A DNA stretch of 64,000 nucleotides from CAZOLI01 sp964580675. Lineage in GTDB: Bacteria > Planctomycetota > MHYJ01 > CAYXQY01. A program made the position numbers and the translations under genes. Shown here in pieces: positions 26,738 through 36,011 of the stretch; within the stretch, counting starts at the first letter, position 1, and each line of letters starts with the position of its first letter. The stretch is taken from positions 105,661 to 169,660 of the forward strand of contig CAZOLI010000001.1 in the NCBI GenBank assembly GCA_964580675.1, in the 5' to 3' direction. The notes beneath the pieces were generated by a model. That model saw only the letters and a list, made by a program, of their open reading frames with translations. It was not told the origin of the DNA and searched no databases.

Positions 26738-27601
26738 TTAAGCCTGAGCCGGTGCACCGCCACCGGAATCACCGGTAAATTCAACACTTCCGGAGAGGTC
26801 CCGCTGTGGAAATGGAATGTTGATTCCTTCCCGGTCAAAACGTTCCTTCACGGCCTTGATGTATTCGGAACGGGTCTGAATGAAATCCGATCGGCCCGGG
26901 TTCTCAATCCAGAACCTTGATTGTAATCCCACGTATGAATCCGCCAACTCCGTCAACCGAACGGACGGTTCGGGATCCTGTAAAATACCATCGATATTCC
27001 CCGCTTCCTCCAGAATAATATCACGGGCTTTTCCAATGTCGTCCTCGTAACCAATGCCAAACACGAATTTTATTCGAAGCTTGTCCTCCGCAACCGGATT
27101 CTTGATGACCCCGTCCGTTAAGTCCGAATTGGGCACAGTCAGTATTTCGTTGTCGAACGTCTGGACTCTCGTACTTCGTAGCTGAATGTCCCGAACAATT
27201 CCGCTTCGGTCATCCCACTCGATCCAGTCCCCGATCCGGAACGGCCGTTCAATAAAGATCAACACCCCACTCACAAAATTCTTGATCACGTCCTGCATCG
27301 CAAAACCGATCGCCAGAGTACCTGCGCCTATAATGGTTGCGATGGAGCTCAGGAAATAGCCGAATCCGGAAATGCCGAATGCCAATCCAATGGCCCCGAT
27401 AACCACCAGTATACGAATAACATTTAAAAGTGGCTTTCGCGCATGATCATCCACCTCCGCTCGTTCCAGCCATCCGCTTACCATTGGTTCCAGCACAAAC
27501 CGACCCAGTCCGTACAGGACAACGGCGGAACCGAGGAACACGCCTATTTTCAACAACAGCGGTCCGTAGTTCTGGAAGAAATTACCGATAAATTCCTGCA
27601 T
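26738..27601 (-). CDS. mscS: Small-conductance mechanosensitive channel, MscS family
   Basis: Releases solutes on sudden hypo-osmotic shock. The 287-residue protein has three N-terminal helices, the third with the Gly/Ala-rich pore pattern (IIGAGTLAIGFAMQDVIKNFVSG), followed by the beta domain (RPFRIGDWIEWDDRSGIVRDI, then TFDNEILTVPNSDL) and the C-terminal alpha-beta vestibule. Length and order match E. coli MscS. The start at 27601 faces the divergent candidate selenoprotein gene, 117 bases away. A salt-adapted organism would need such a valve. Confidence 0.92.
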   Translation of the reverse strand: MQEFIGNFFQNYGPLLLKIGVFLGSAVVLYGLGRFVLEPMVSGWLERAEVDDHARKPLLNVIRILVVIGAIGLAFGISGFGYFLSSIATIIGAGTLAIGFAMQDVIKNFVSGVLIFIERPFRIGDWIEWDDRSGIVRDIQLRSTRVQTFDNEILTVPNSDLTDGVIKNPVAEDKLRIKFVFGIGYEDDIGKARDIILEEAGNIDGILQDPEPSVRLTELADSYVGLQSRFWIENPGRSDFIQTRSEYIKAVKERFDREGINIPFPQRDLSGSVEFTGDSGGGAPAQA

Positions 27602-27718
27602 GGGATTGTCGCGAAAATCAAATGCAAAATGGCCCGAAGCAACGCTTACCGGATGAAAAGATTATAACAGGATACAACGAACTTTAAATCATATACCGGT
27701 TTGATATGATACGTGGAT

Positions 27719-28087
27719 ATGAACAACAAATCCTCCGCCTCGAACATCGGTGAAAACGAATCACGAAAGCGACTTTACACGGGCCTCATCGGCCTTACCG
27801 CCGGTGTGTTGTTTGCCGTATTTTTTCTGCTTTCAGACTATAATTACTGGTGGCGAACTGGCCTGTTTATTCCGTTCTGGGTCGGTTTTCTTGGCCTTTT
27901 TGAATACTGGAGTTCGGTGTGAGTGGTATATGCGGCGCGCGGTACGCGCGACATGGACGAAGGAGAAGAACCACTGGAGGACCAGGAACAGAAGGACGAA
28001 CTTCAATCCTGTTCAAAATCCATATACCTGAAAGCAACCGTGAGTGCAGTGATTGTCACGGTGGTCCTGCTATTCCTTCCCGGTTAG
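27719..28087 (+). CDS. Candidate selenoprotein: three-helix membrane protein with in-frame UGA (Sec68)
   Basis: Read with UGA at 27920-27922 as selenocysteine, the frame runs from the ATG at 27719 to a TAG at 28085-28087, giving 122 residues. Two membrane helices (about 19-39 and 47-67) precede the UGA; the part after it starts VVYAARGTRDMDEGEE, is acidic and then forms a third helix (about 102-121). Both sides look like one protein: without readthrough the product ends immediately after helix 2. A 6-bp GC hairpin with G in its loop begins 14 bases after the UGA. I recall small membrane proteins in other bacteria with C-V-x-x-A-A-R-G at this place, which would make UGA stand for Cys, but I could not check it. 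Function unknown. The 3' end overlaps the convergent helicase gene by 18 bases. Confidence 0.7.
27936..27950 (+). promoter_or_regulatory. Candidate bacterial SECIS hairpin for UGA at 27920
   Basis: CGCGCG (27936-27941) pairs perfectly with CGCGCG (27945-27950); the apical loop is GTA, or GGTAC if the closing pair is open, giving G-G-U as in the E. coli fdhF element. The loop starts 20 bases after the UGA, within the usual 16-37. ATG (27930-27932) and CAT (27952-27954) can add a lower helix. Confidence 0.65.
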
Positions 28088-30343
28088 AACAACCTGTTCG
28101 CCATTTCCTTCAACATACGTCAGGAAATCCCGATACAGATCGTCCGTTGTGATCGTGTTTTCATCCCCGATCACAACAACTTTTCGCCGGGCCCGGGTAA
28201 GAGCAACATTAAACCGGCGGTGATCCTCCAAAAAACCAATGACCCCGTCGACGTTGCTCCGGGTCATGGAAATGATAACCACCTCTTTTTCACGTCCCTG
28301 AAACCCGTCCACGGTTTTCACTTCGAGATCCGAAACGGCCAGCTGGTCGTCGATTAATTCCACCTGGTCATCGTAGGGAGAAATGACGGCCAACTGCCGC
28401 GGTCCGACTCCTCCCTCGAGAAACGTTCGAGCCATTCGGCAGACCAGGTCCGCTTCCACGCGATTTTGCTTCGACGTGGATCCCTCCCTCGATTGTTCCG
28501 GTGCCTCAATTTCGCGGGTATTGACAAACACCAACGGATTCTCCGGATCGTACACGGGATCGAGCTCCGTTTCTTCCGCCGGGGGATCATAATCAAGACC
28601 GGAAAGCGTATGGGCTCGAACCGAATCATCAGCCCGGAGTCGACCATCGTAAAATTGCTGATTGGAAAAGTTCATGATGTCCTCGTGCATCCGGTACTGA
28701 ACCGAAAGCATCGAGGAAACACGATCTCCGTGTCGTTCGGCAAGCTTTTCCTGAAGGGTTTTGTTTAAACCGCTTTTCGCGGCCCGGTAATTTTTGATCG
28801 TGGGAGGAAGCTGACGGTGATCTCCGGCAAGGATTACCGTACCGCCAAGCGTAATTGGAATCAGACACGATGGTTCCGTTGCCTGCGTGGCCTCATCGAT
28901 AACCACCACGTCGAATGATCGGTCCCGCAGCAGTTCACTCCCGGCCGTCGAATTTGTGGAACAGATCACCTCCGCCTGATCCAGTACGTCGTCGGTGGCC
29001 TGTTCTCTCAGTCTGTCGGCTTCCTCAAAGAGTTTATCCACCTCTTCCTGAATCTGAAGCCACTCCGCCATTTCCTTGATTTTCTCCGCGGGAACCCCGC
29101 GGGACCCCCTGTTCTCCTCCGCCAGACGACGGATGCGGTCATCGGACATGCCCCGGCGCCACCGTCCGGAAGGATGGGTAAGATCATCCTGGCGGTCCTT
29201 TTTCTCAAACGCCTCCTCCCGCAGTTTCCGGGAACGCTGAAACGTACTGTTCTCCTGTATAATATAATCCAGGGTATGTTCGGTCAGCTGTTCCGTCACC
29301 CGGGCCGGATGCCCCACCCGAACGACGTCCACGTTTCGTTCGGCGAGAAATTCAACCAGATTGTCCACCGCTTTGTTCGAATCAGCAGTGGCCAGAACCC
29401 GGGCCCCGCGCTCCAGGTATTGCTCAATGACTTCAACCGCCGTGGTGGTCTTTCCCGTTCCCGGTGGACCATGAATAGCAAACAGTTCATCCGTACCAAG
29501 AGCGTGTCGAACCGCTTTCCGCTGTGATTCGTTTAGATCGTAATTGAGCCAGTAATCCACGTTTGCCGCATTTTTTCCGGACGGGTCCCGGAGGCCGGCA
29601 AATATGTCCCGCAGGGTTTGCAGGGATCCGGACGCGTTTTTCATTTTTTCCACGGCGTCGATCATGCGCTGGTACGTAATGTCATTTACGTACAGATCCA
29701 GGCGAAGGTCACTGCCGTAAACAAACCCGTGCGGTTTTTCGTCAAAGGAGGCCGTGACGGAGTAATTGGTGACCTGTGTAACCGTTCCGGTCGGGTTATC
29801 GTTCCGAAGTGGATCATCCCGTGAAACCATAATTAAATCCCCCGTGGATATTTCGGTATCCGGCAACTGTTCTCCCTGACGGTTACGGGTAAATTTCACC
29901 AGAAACCCGCTCAATCCTTCTCCTTCGTCCCGACCGCTCACCTGGAGCAGGGCACGCCCTTTTTCCTCCCGTTCCCGGCCGGAGAGGTGTCTGATCTCCT
30001 TTTCGTGCTGTCTCATTTCCTCCTCCCGTTCCATCTCCACCAGTTCGGTCCACTTGTTGACGTAATCATCGGCGTCATCTATTGTGCGAGGAACGGGGTG
30101 GTCCGGAATCGGCTCCACGGAAACCTCCACGGAACCAATACGGCCGCCGTCCAATTCCTTCGAAATTTCCCGGGCCCGTTCCTCCGGTACTTCGACCCGG
30201 GCCGTGCCATTTTCGATGTCAATGTTCCCGATCCGATCCCCGGACAGATCCGTCTCACCGGCGATGGCCCCAACAATATCACCCGGGCCTTCGTCCTCCA
30301 GACCTTCAATAAGAAGCGTTTGTTTATGCTGCCGTTGATTCAT
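28070..30343 (-). CDS. Upf1/IGHMBP2-like superfamily 1 helicase with N-terminal DbpA-like RNA-binding domain
   Basis: The 757-residue product has all SF1 helicase motifs: [10 protein letters not shown] (Walker A), [10 protein letters not shown] (motif II), [11 protein letters not shown] (III), [17 protein letters not shown] (IV), [13 protein letters not shown] (V) and [15 protein letters not shown] (VI). Their form is that of the Upf1/IGHMBP2 group, which unwinds RNA or DNA. In front, residues about 8-80 match the DbpA RNA-binding fold found at the C-terminus of DEAD-box proteins: [20 protein letters not shown], then a beta strand, VEVPEE and [10 protein letters not shown]. This suggests an RNA substrate. 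The start is the ATG at 30343. It is the last gene of a long minus-strand run, and its stop overlaps the tail of the candidate selenoprotein gene. Confidence 0.85.
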   Translation of the reverse strand: MNQRQHKQTLLIEGLEDEGPGDIVGAIAGETDLSGDRIGNIDIENGTARVEVPEERAREISKELDGGRIGSVEVSVEPIPDHPVPRTIDDADDYVNKWTELVEMEREEEMRQHEKEIRHLSGREREEKGRALLQVSGRDEGEGLSGFLVKFTRNRQGEQLPDTEISTGDLIMVSRDDPLRNDNPTGTVTQVTNYSVTASFDEKPHGFVYGSDLRLDLYVNDITYQRMIDAVEKMKNASGSLQTLRDIFAGLRDPSGKNAANVDYWLNYDLNESQRKAVRHALGTDELFAIHGPPGTGKTTTAVEVIEQYLERGARVLATADSNKAVDNLVEFLAERNVDVVRVGHPARVTEQLTEHTLDYIIQENSTFQRSRKLREEAFEKKDRQDDLTHPSGRWRRGMSDDRIRRLAEENRGSRGVPAEKIKEMAEWLQIQEEVDKLFEEADRLREQATDDVLDQAEVICSTNSTAGSELLRDRSFDVVVIDEATQATEPSCLIPITLGGTVILAGDHRQLPPTIKNYRAAKSGLNKTLQEKLAERHGDRVSSMLSVQYRMHEDIMNFSNQQFYDGRLRADDSVRAHTLSGLDYDPPAEETELDPVYDPENPLVFVNTREIEAPEQSREGSTSKQNRVEADLVCRMARTFLEGGVGPRQLAVISPYDDQVELIDDQLAVSDLEVKTVDGFQGREKEVVIISMTRSNVDGVIGFLEDHRRFNVALTRARRKVVVIGDENTITTDDLYRDFLTYVEGNGEQVVLTGKE

Positions 30344-30415
30344 AACAGATCACGATATATGTACAGCAATACAGCAAAGAACAGAAAAAAACGAACTTCG
30401 CAGGAACGAAAAATT

Positions 30416-30916
30416 TTAGGCCAACCCGCGAAGGTGTTCCGGCTCAAGAAGCCATTCAAGACGACCTTCCCCCGGTGAGGGCTCACGCGATGTGTGAATA
30501 AGTGCCGCGCCCCCTTTCTTCATTCGCACATTCCGTTCGCGTTCCCCGGACAACAAAAAGCTAATGAAACGTTCCTGATGTGGGTTATGACCAACGATCG
30601 TCACAGGTGACGGCAGCTCTTCCCGCTGTTCATTGTACCAGTCGATAAATGTCCCGGGATCCGCCCGGGGAACAAGCACATCGGTCTCCATCCATCCGGG
30701 TTCCGGTGAAATTTCGTCCCGGAGAATCCGGGCCGTCTGTCGGGCCCTCCGGTACGGACTGGTTACGAGGACGGGCACATCAACGAGGTTCCCCAGTCCC
30801 CGGGCGTTTTTCCGCATCAATTCCTTTCCTTTATCCGTCAGCGGCCGTTGCTCATCGGCACCTTCATGCCGGGAGCGAGATCGGGAACGGCCGTGTCGAA
30901 CAACCAGAAGATTCAT
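30416..30916 (-). CDS. SixA-like histidine phosphatase (phosphoglycerate mutase superfamily)
   Basis: The 166-residue protein begins MNLLVVRHGRS, the catalytic RHG motif, followed by RPLTDKGKELMRKNA, SPYRRARQTARIL and a late catalytic His in VTIVGHNPHQERF. This order is that of SixA, which dephosphorylates phosphohistidine on phosphotransfer domains. Between the first two motifs is an unusual Arg/Ser repeat (RSRSRSRHE). It follows the MGMT-like gene by three bases, so they are surely co-transcribed. Substrate is not known. Confidence 0.85.
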   Translation of the reverse strand: MNLLVVRHGRSRSRSRHEGADEQRPLTDKGKELMRKNARGLGNLVDVPVLVTSPYRRARQTARILRDEISPEPGWMETDVLVPRADPGTFIDWYNEQREELPSPVTIVGHNPHQERFISFLLSGERERNVRMKKGGAALIHTSREPSPGEGRLEWLLEPEHLRGLA

Positions 30917-30919
30917 CGG

Positions 30920-31231
30920 TTATTCCGAATACTGACATTTCTCCATGTCAACGGTTTCCGAACCCGAAAAGGAAACCCCCTCTTCCTTCAGTCTCTCATA
31001 CTGCTCCTCCGGTCCTCCAATTGCGGACTCGTGCAGACTTCCGTCCGAGCCAACAACACGCCAGCAGGGATAATCCTCCGCCACGTCCTTTTTCATCGCA
31101 CTGCCCACGGCACGCTGTGCACCCGGACTGCCCACGAGTTCGGCAAGCTGTCCATAACTCACAACAGTCCCTTCCGGAATTTCCTCCAGCTTGTGAAACA
31201 ACTTTTCCTGAAACTCGGTCAGTTCGGACAT
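30920..31231 (-). CDS. MGMT-family O6-alkylguanine transferase-like protein
   Basis: A short (103-residue) protein covering only the DNA-binding/active-site domain of O6-alkylguanine-DNA alkyltransferases. It has TVVSYGQLAELVGSPGAQRAVGSAM (the helix-turn-helix with the Arg finger) and PCWRVVGSDGSLHE in place of the usual PCHRVV. The acceptor Cys is present, unlike alkyltransferase-like proteins where it is Trp, but the neighbouring His is Trp. It may therefore be an active repair protein or a damage-recognition protein. The ATG at 31231 has no strong ribosome site; earlier codons would run into the DCC gene. SixA-like gene follows directly. Confidence 0.8.
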   Translation of the reverse strand: MSELTEFQEKLFHKLEEIPEGTVVSYGQLAELVGSPGAQRAVGSAMKKDVAEDYPCWRVVGSDGSLHESAIGGPEEQYERLKEEGVSFSGSETVDMEKCQYSE

Positions 31232-31325
31232 TGGTAGGTTGGGGTAATTTGTCGCAAACGTATCCCGCACGATCGAAAACAATATAATTTGGCGTTCCCG
31301 CCCGGAAATCCCTCGGGGGATTTCA

Positions 31326-31802
31326 TCAGGGAAGAAATCGATGCTGTTCGTCCTCCGGCGGAATCCGGCACGAATCCTTCTGGCCGAAGAAACGATAACG
31401 GTTACGGGCAATCCACCGGTACACCGGCTCCCGGAGGAAACGGGGAATTAATTTCATCCACCCGATGACACACCACGGAAAGCCGATCTGTCGATATATT
31501 TCCAGGGACGCATCGGAGCCCGTCTGCACACCGTTTTCATCCAGGTACACAATGGACCATTCCGACGGATCCTCTTCCAGGGGAGGAAGATGTTCCTCGG
31601 CCGTTTCCCCCTGAATGGGAGCAAACCGAAACCGGTCCCGGTCATCATGAGAAAGAACAAGATCCACAAAACGATTGCACATTACACAGACGCCGTCAAA
31701 AAAGATGACCGGTCCTTCGAGTTCTGACTGACCGGTGGTTTCTTCTTCGGCAACTGCGTCCCCGGTACGGGCCATTACGGACGTGATACCTCCCCATATC
31801 AT
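31326..31802 (-). CDS. DCC-family (DUF393) thiol-disulfide-like protein
   Basis: The 158-residue protein has VIFFDGVCVMCNRFVDLVL, a form of the DxxCxxC motif that names the DCC family, followed by RFRFAPIQGE, the long helix LEIYRQIGFPWCVIGWMKLIP and a C-terminal Y-R-W-I-A-R-N-R-Y-R-F-F-G segment. The two Cys suggest a thiol redox role, but substrates are unknown. The start at 31802 has GGGAG nine bases upstream; an ATG at 31841 is possible. It is the third gene after korA-korB, all on the minus strand. Confidence 0.8.
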   Translation of the reverse strand: MIWGGITSVMARTGDAVAEEETTGQSELEGPVIFFDGVCVMCNRFVDLVLSHDDRDRFRFAPIQGETAEEHLPPLEEDPSEWSIVYLDENGVQTGSDASLEIYRQIGFPWCVIGWMKLIPRFLREPVYRWIARNRYRFFGQKDSCRIPPEDEQHRFLP

Positions 31803-31877
31803 AAGAGCATTCTCCCTGATCCCATATCCAAAACCATCCATCTCCGGCAGAAAACTCGTCCAGATAACACCCTGCCG

Positions 31878-32942
31878 TTATTTAAACTGATCGAGGATTC
31901 GTTCGAACTCCTCCTCGTCCGGTCTCAATTCCTCCGGTTCGCGGTCGACGACGTACTTATCGTCTTCGTCGTAGTACCGCTCGTGGTGGGCTTTCTCTGA
32001 TTCGTCCATGTATAAAATGCCCAGTGGAATGACCCCCTCCTCCCGTTTCTGGTTCCAGAGGGACATGGCCTTTTGTTTGTTGTTGGGTTCGTAATTTGGA
32101 TGATCCTCCATGCGCTCAAATTTAATCTGGTATCGGTCGCTGAAGTTTTCGACCGAAAGTTTCTCCGTCTGTGCCTGTTTTTCATCCGGGTAGAAGTCCT
32201 CGATGTCCACCATGGAGAATTCGGGAAGTTCCTCCTTGTGCTGAGCACCGTATTTATAACTGTGATGACTTCCCTCGTGATCCCCAAATTTCACGCAGGG
32301 ACTCATTACGTCAATGTAAGCGAGACCCTCGTGGAGAATCCCGGCCTTGATCTGCTCAACCAGAAGTTCCCGATTGGCGGAAAATCCCTTGGCCACAAAC
32401 GTGGCCCCACCGGATATAGCAATGTTTACGCCGTCGACCGGGGGAATACCACTGGTTTGGCCGTATTTGTTCGGGCTGTCCTCTTCCGTGGTCGGTGAAA
32501 ACTGACCTTTTGTGAGACCGTACGTGCCGTTGTTTTCACAAATATAGACCATGTCCATATTCGTCCGCATGAGGGCCACGGCTTTCCCGGCGCCGATTGC
32601 CCATGAATCCCCGTCCCCACTGATCATAATTGTGGTCTGGTCCGGATTGGCCAGTCCGGCCCCGATCGCAACCGGCGACCCACAACCATGAAGTGTGTGA
32701 ATGGCGTACGATTCAATTTCCGCAATGGTTTTGCCGCTGCAGCCGATCCCCCCGACAATGTTCAGGTTTTCCTGCTCAATGGCCAGCTCCGCCGCAGCTC
32801 GCTTGATGGCCGCGGTAATAGGATTGTGACCGCACCCCGGACAGAGCCGTGCATCACCACCCGAGTCATACTCGGCCGGAGAACGTCCTGTACCGGGTTC
32901 AACCTCTTCTTCGGCGTCTGTCTCAACCGTTGTGGGATTCAT
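31878..32942 (-). CDS. korB: 2-oxoacid:ferredoxin oxidoreductase, beta subunit
   Basis: Thiamine-diphosphate subunit of an oxygen-sensitive enzyme that oxidises 2-oxoacids (probably 2-oxoglutarate) to acyl-CoA and reduces ferredoxin. The 354 residues carry LCPGCGHN for Fe-S cluster binding, GGIGCSGKT, HGCGSPVAIGAGLA, and the TPP motif GDGDSWAIGAGKA followed by ICENNGTYGLTKGQ. The Ser-rich N-terminus and acidic C-terminal tail (EEFERILDQF) are typical of salt-adapted relatives. Its ATG overlaps the stop of korA (ATGA), showing translational coupling. Confidence 0.92.
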   Translation of the reverse strand: MNPTTVETDAEEEVEPGTGRSPAEYDSGGDARLCPGCGHNPITAAIKRAAAELAIEQENLNIVGGIGCSGKTIAEIESYAIHTLHGCGSPVAIGAGLANPDQTTIMISGDGDSWAIGAGKAVALMRTNMDMVYICENNGTYGLTKGQFSPTTEEDSPNKYGQTSGIPPVDGVNIAISGGATFVAKGFSANRELLVEQIKAGILHEGLAYIDVMSPCVKFGDHEGSHHSYKYGAQHKEELPEFSMVDIEDFYPDEKQAQTEKLSVENFSDRYQIKFERMEDHPNYEPNNKQKAMSLWNQKREEGVIPLGILYMDESEKAHHERYYDEDDKYVVDREPEELRPDEEEFERILDQFK

Positions 32943-34774
32943 GATGAATCACTCAAAATAGCGTCGGTTATAAAACCTGGCTCAAGAAAACTTCCGTCGT
33001 AATGACGAATCGGTCTCATGTCGTAATTATAACCGATTCGTTCATGAATAACACTCATGAACTGACCGGTGTAATTCTGTTCCACCACGTAAACGGTTTC
33101 ATGGTTTTCAAGAAAGTTCTCAATACGCTCTTTCGGAAACGGAATGATGTGAGCGATGTCCAGAAAATCGGTGTGAACCCCTTCCTCCTTCATCTGGTCC
33201 TGTGCTTCCCGGATCGGGTCATAACTGGATCCCCAGCCAATTATACCGATGTCGGCCCCATCCGGTGCCCCATTGTCAAACACCCGTTGTTCCGGAAGGT
33301 AACCATCCTGTTTGGCCGTTTCCAGTTTCTTGAAGAGCCGCTGCATGAGGTTTCGGTATACCTCCGGATCCTCCGTATACGTGGTATCGGGAGCATGACC
33401 GGATCCGCGGGTTACGTGCGTTCCTCCCTCGGTACCCGGAAGCACCCGGTACGGAACCCCGTCTCCATCCACGTCCTCAAACCGTTTCCACTCCCGGTCA
33501 AGGTTCTTTAATTCCTCCTCGCTCAGTACTTTCCCCAGATCAATCGGTTCGTCGGGGTAATCAAATTTGTCCACCGTGTAACTGGCCATGGCCAGAATAA
33601 GTTCCGACATCACAAAAACCGGCATCTGAAATTCTGCGGCGAGGTCAAACGCCTGACGGGAATACTCGTATATCTGCTCCACCGTGCTCGGGGTCAGAAT
33701 CATTCTCGGGGCCTCGTCGTGACTGATGTGCATCAGCGAACGAATATCTCCCTGTTTGGTATGGGTTGGAAGCCCCGTACTCGGGCCAACACGCTGAAAG
33801 TCAAAAATCACAACCGGGGTTTCCGTAAAGGAAGAATATCCAATAAATTCAGCCATGTTGGAAATTCCGGGCCCGCTTGTGGATGCCGAGGCTCTCGCAC
33901 CGGCCCAGGAGGCCCCGATCGCCCGTCCGACGCAGGAATCCTCGTTTTCCCCCTGCTCGACAATAAGGGGATTGTTCTTGGAAAGTTCTTCCATGTTCTC
34001 CCCGTGCGAACTGGCCGGTGTAATCGGATACCAGCTCAGGTATGTGCATCCACCCATCACGGAACCGATCGCCGAAGCATTGTTGCCGTCCATAAACCGT
34101 TTTTCACCGTCTCGTTCGGTGGCTTCGATCCGGAATGGGTCCGACTTTTCGATGTTTTCCGAGACGTATTCCATGCCAAGTTCCAGTGCCTTGAAGTTGC
34201 TGTCAATGACGGCCTGGCCCTTGTCCTCGAAATTCTCGCGGATAATCTCCCGGATGTAGCTGTCGTCAATCTCCAGGAGTTCGATGAGGGCCCCGACATA
34301 GATCACGTTCCGCATAATGCGTTTGAGCTTGGTCTTGTCGAAGGTCTCATCGGCCAGCTGCTCAAACGGTACGCTGTAATAAGTGACGTCGTCGCGGTAC
34401 CAGTCCGTGGATTCGTCCCCGGCTTCAATCGCTTCCTTTATTTTTTGGCCGAGGTCGGAACTGTGGTCATACATGACAACTCCGCCCTCCCGAACCCGAT
34501 CGATGTACTTCGCGGCGTTTTCCTCAAACAGAACAACGGCCCAGTCCAGCACGTCCTTTACGGCCTGATACCCCTCTTCGTTTACTCGAATAAAATACGC
34601 CGTCGGATCCCCTTCAATGTTGGACGGAAAGAACCGTTTCGTGCTGGTGGTCAATCCCATTCGAAACAGAGAAACGGCAAATACGTCGTTGGTCGAAACG
34701 CTGAAATCCCCGTTCATGCTCGCAATCGCGAGCTGAAAATCATTCACAACCGGCTCGTCACTGATCTGACTCAT
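32939..34774 (-). CDS. korA: 2-oxoacid:ferredoxin oxidoreductase, alpha subunit (gamma-alpha fusion)
   Basis: The 611 residues combine the gamma domain (about 1-200, with FQLAIASMNGDFSVSTND and the FPSNIEGDPTAYFIRV segment) and the alpha domain with GCTYLSWYPITPASSHGENM, the pyrimidine-binding region, and later GIIGWGSSYDPIREA and VVEQNYTGQF, as in two-subunit Kor enzymes of archaea and many bacteria. The stop is TGA at 32939-32941 within the start of korB, so UGA is a normal terminator here. The start at 34774 lies after a 196-base promoter region. Role: reductive or oxidative TCA step with ferredoxin. Confidence 0.92.
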   Translation of the reverse strand: MSQISDEPVVNDFQLAIASMNGDFSVSTNDVFAVSLFRMGLTTSTKRFFPSNIEGDPTAYFIRVNEEGYQAVKDVLDWAVVLFEENAAKYIDRVREGGVVMYDHSSDLGQKIKEAIEAGDESTDWYRDDVTYYSVPFEQLADETFDKTKLKRIMRNVIYVGALIELLEIDDSYIREIIRENFEDKGQAVIDSNFKALELGMEYVSENIEKSDPFRIEATERDGEKRFMDGNNASAIGSVMGGCTYLSWYPITPASSHGENMEELSKNNPLIVEQGENEDSCVGRAIGASWAGARASASTSGPGISNMAEFIGYSSFTETPVVIFDFQRVGPSTGLPTHTKQGDIRSLMHISHDEAPRMILTPSTVEQIYEYSRQAFDLAAEFQMPVFVMSELILAMASYTVDKFDYPDEPIDLGKVLSEEELKNLDREWKRFEDVDGDGVPYRVLPGTEGGTHVTRGSGHAPDTTYTEDPEVYRNLMQRLFKKLETAKQDGYLPEQRVFDNGAPDGADIGIIGWGSSYDPIREAQDQMKEEGVHTDFLDIAHIIPFPKERIENFLENHETVYVVEQNYTGQFMSVIHERIGYNYDMRPIRHYDGSFLEPGFITDAILSDSS

Positions 34775-34970
34775 TGTCGGTTCGACATCAATTCAGAGGA
34801 AAAGAAATATAAAGTGAAAGGGGAACACGCCACAATAACAGGGGGTTTTCTGGAAATGACCCCCGGCAATCCCACAATCATAATATCGAAGTTGAAACAA
34901 TTGTTTATTATACCAGGAAATGACACCCTTATAAACCGGAATTGCCTCCGATCGTTCCGTTGGTACAGCG

Positions 34971-36011
34971 CTATTGCTCCCCGATCGAAAGAACAATTTT
35001 GCCGAACTGTTCCGCGTTCGATAACCGGCGTTCCGCTTCTCGGACCTCTTCCAGTGGATAGGTGCTATCGATCACGGGATGGGTATCCGAGCTTTTTACC
35101 CACGATAGCATCCGGTCGAAATCTTCATGGCTGCCCATGGTCGATCCCAGGATCGAAAGCTGTTTCCAGAAGATTCGGTTCACGTTCGTGTCGGGATCAA
35201 ATCCGGTCGTGGCCCCACAGGTAACAATACGCCCCCCGTTACTGGCGGCCTTCTGACTCACCTCCCACGTCTCCTTTCCGACGTTATCCACCACAACGTC
35301 AACCCCGCGACCGCCGGTTTCCTCATAGACCCGGTCGACCACATCTTCTTTCGTGTAATTCACACCGACTGTGGCATCGAGTTCAAAGGCCCGTTCCAGT
35401 TTTTGGTCGGAACTGGACGTTACGATGCAGTCTCCGCCAAATTCCGTCGCAATCATCAGCGCAGCGCTGCTCACCCCACCGCCGACGCCGTGAATTAACA
35501 CGGATTCCCCGGCGGAAAGTTCGGCTCTTGTCACCAGCATGCGCCAGGCCGTCATAAACACCAGCGGAAAAGCCGCCGCTTCCGTGAACGAAAACCCATC
35601 CGGCACCTTCGCCACATTCTTTGCCGGCACGGTTACGTATTCGGCATACGTTCCGTCCACGTGTTCTCCGAGCAGGTGAAACTCCTCACACAGACTCTCC
35701 TCACCGGCCCGGCAGAATTCACAATTTCCGCAGGACATGCCCGCGTTGACCAGAACCCGGTCACCGTTTTGAACGCGATCCACCTGATTGCCGGTATCCT
35801 CCACCACCCCGGCTGCGTCCGAACCGAGAACATGAGGAAACGACAGGTCCACACCGGGCACCCCCTGCAGTACGAAGAGATCCAGGTGGTTTAACGCCGC
35901 GGCCCGAACATTCAGCAGCACTTCCTCCGGGCCCGGCTCTGGCACCGGAAGATCGGATTGAACCTGAATATCGTCGATCTCACCATGATTCTCAATTACA
36001 GCAGCTCTCAT
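34971..36011 (-). CDS. Zinc-type medium-chain dehydrogenase/reductase (alcohol dehydrogenase/quinone reductase-like)
   Basis: The 346-residue protein has the GroES-like N-terminal domain with the structural zinc loop (GNCEFCRAGEESLCEEF with its Cys residues) and the Rossmann segment VLIHGVGGGVSSAALMIATE. The Gly-rich motif and IFWKQLSILGSTMGSHEDF in the later part are typical of this group. The substrate cannot be told; zinc-type members oxidise alcohols or reduce quinones and enones. Its start overlaps the stop of the TPR lipoprotein gene (ATGA), so it belongs to the operon that starts with kbl. Confidence 0.85.
   Translation of the reverse strand: MRAAVIENHGEIDDIQVQSDLPVPEPGPEEVLLNVRAAALNHLDLFVLQGVPGVDLSFPHVLGSDAAGVVEDTGNQVDRVQNGDRVLVNAGMSCGNCEFCRAGEESLCEEFHLLGEHVDGTYAEYVTVPAKNVAKVPDGFSFTEAAAFPLVFMTAWRMLVTRAELSAGESVLIHGVGGGVSSAALMIATEFGGDCIVTSSSDQKLERAFELDATVGVNYTKEDVVDRVYEETGGRGVDVVVDNVGKETWEVSQKAASNGGRIVTCGATTGFDPDTNVNRIFWKQLSILGSTMGSHEDFDRMLSWVKSSDTHPVIDSTYPLEEVREAERRLSNAEQFGKIVLSIGEQ

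Noticed and set aside
33719..35224. 501-codon plus-strand open frame opposite korA
   Set aside because: It is antisense to a clearly recognised KorA and its translation has no family features; acidic GC-rich genes often leave the opposite strand open.
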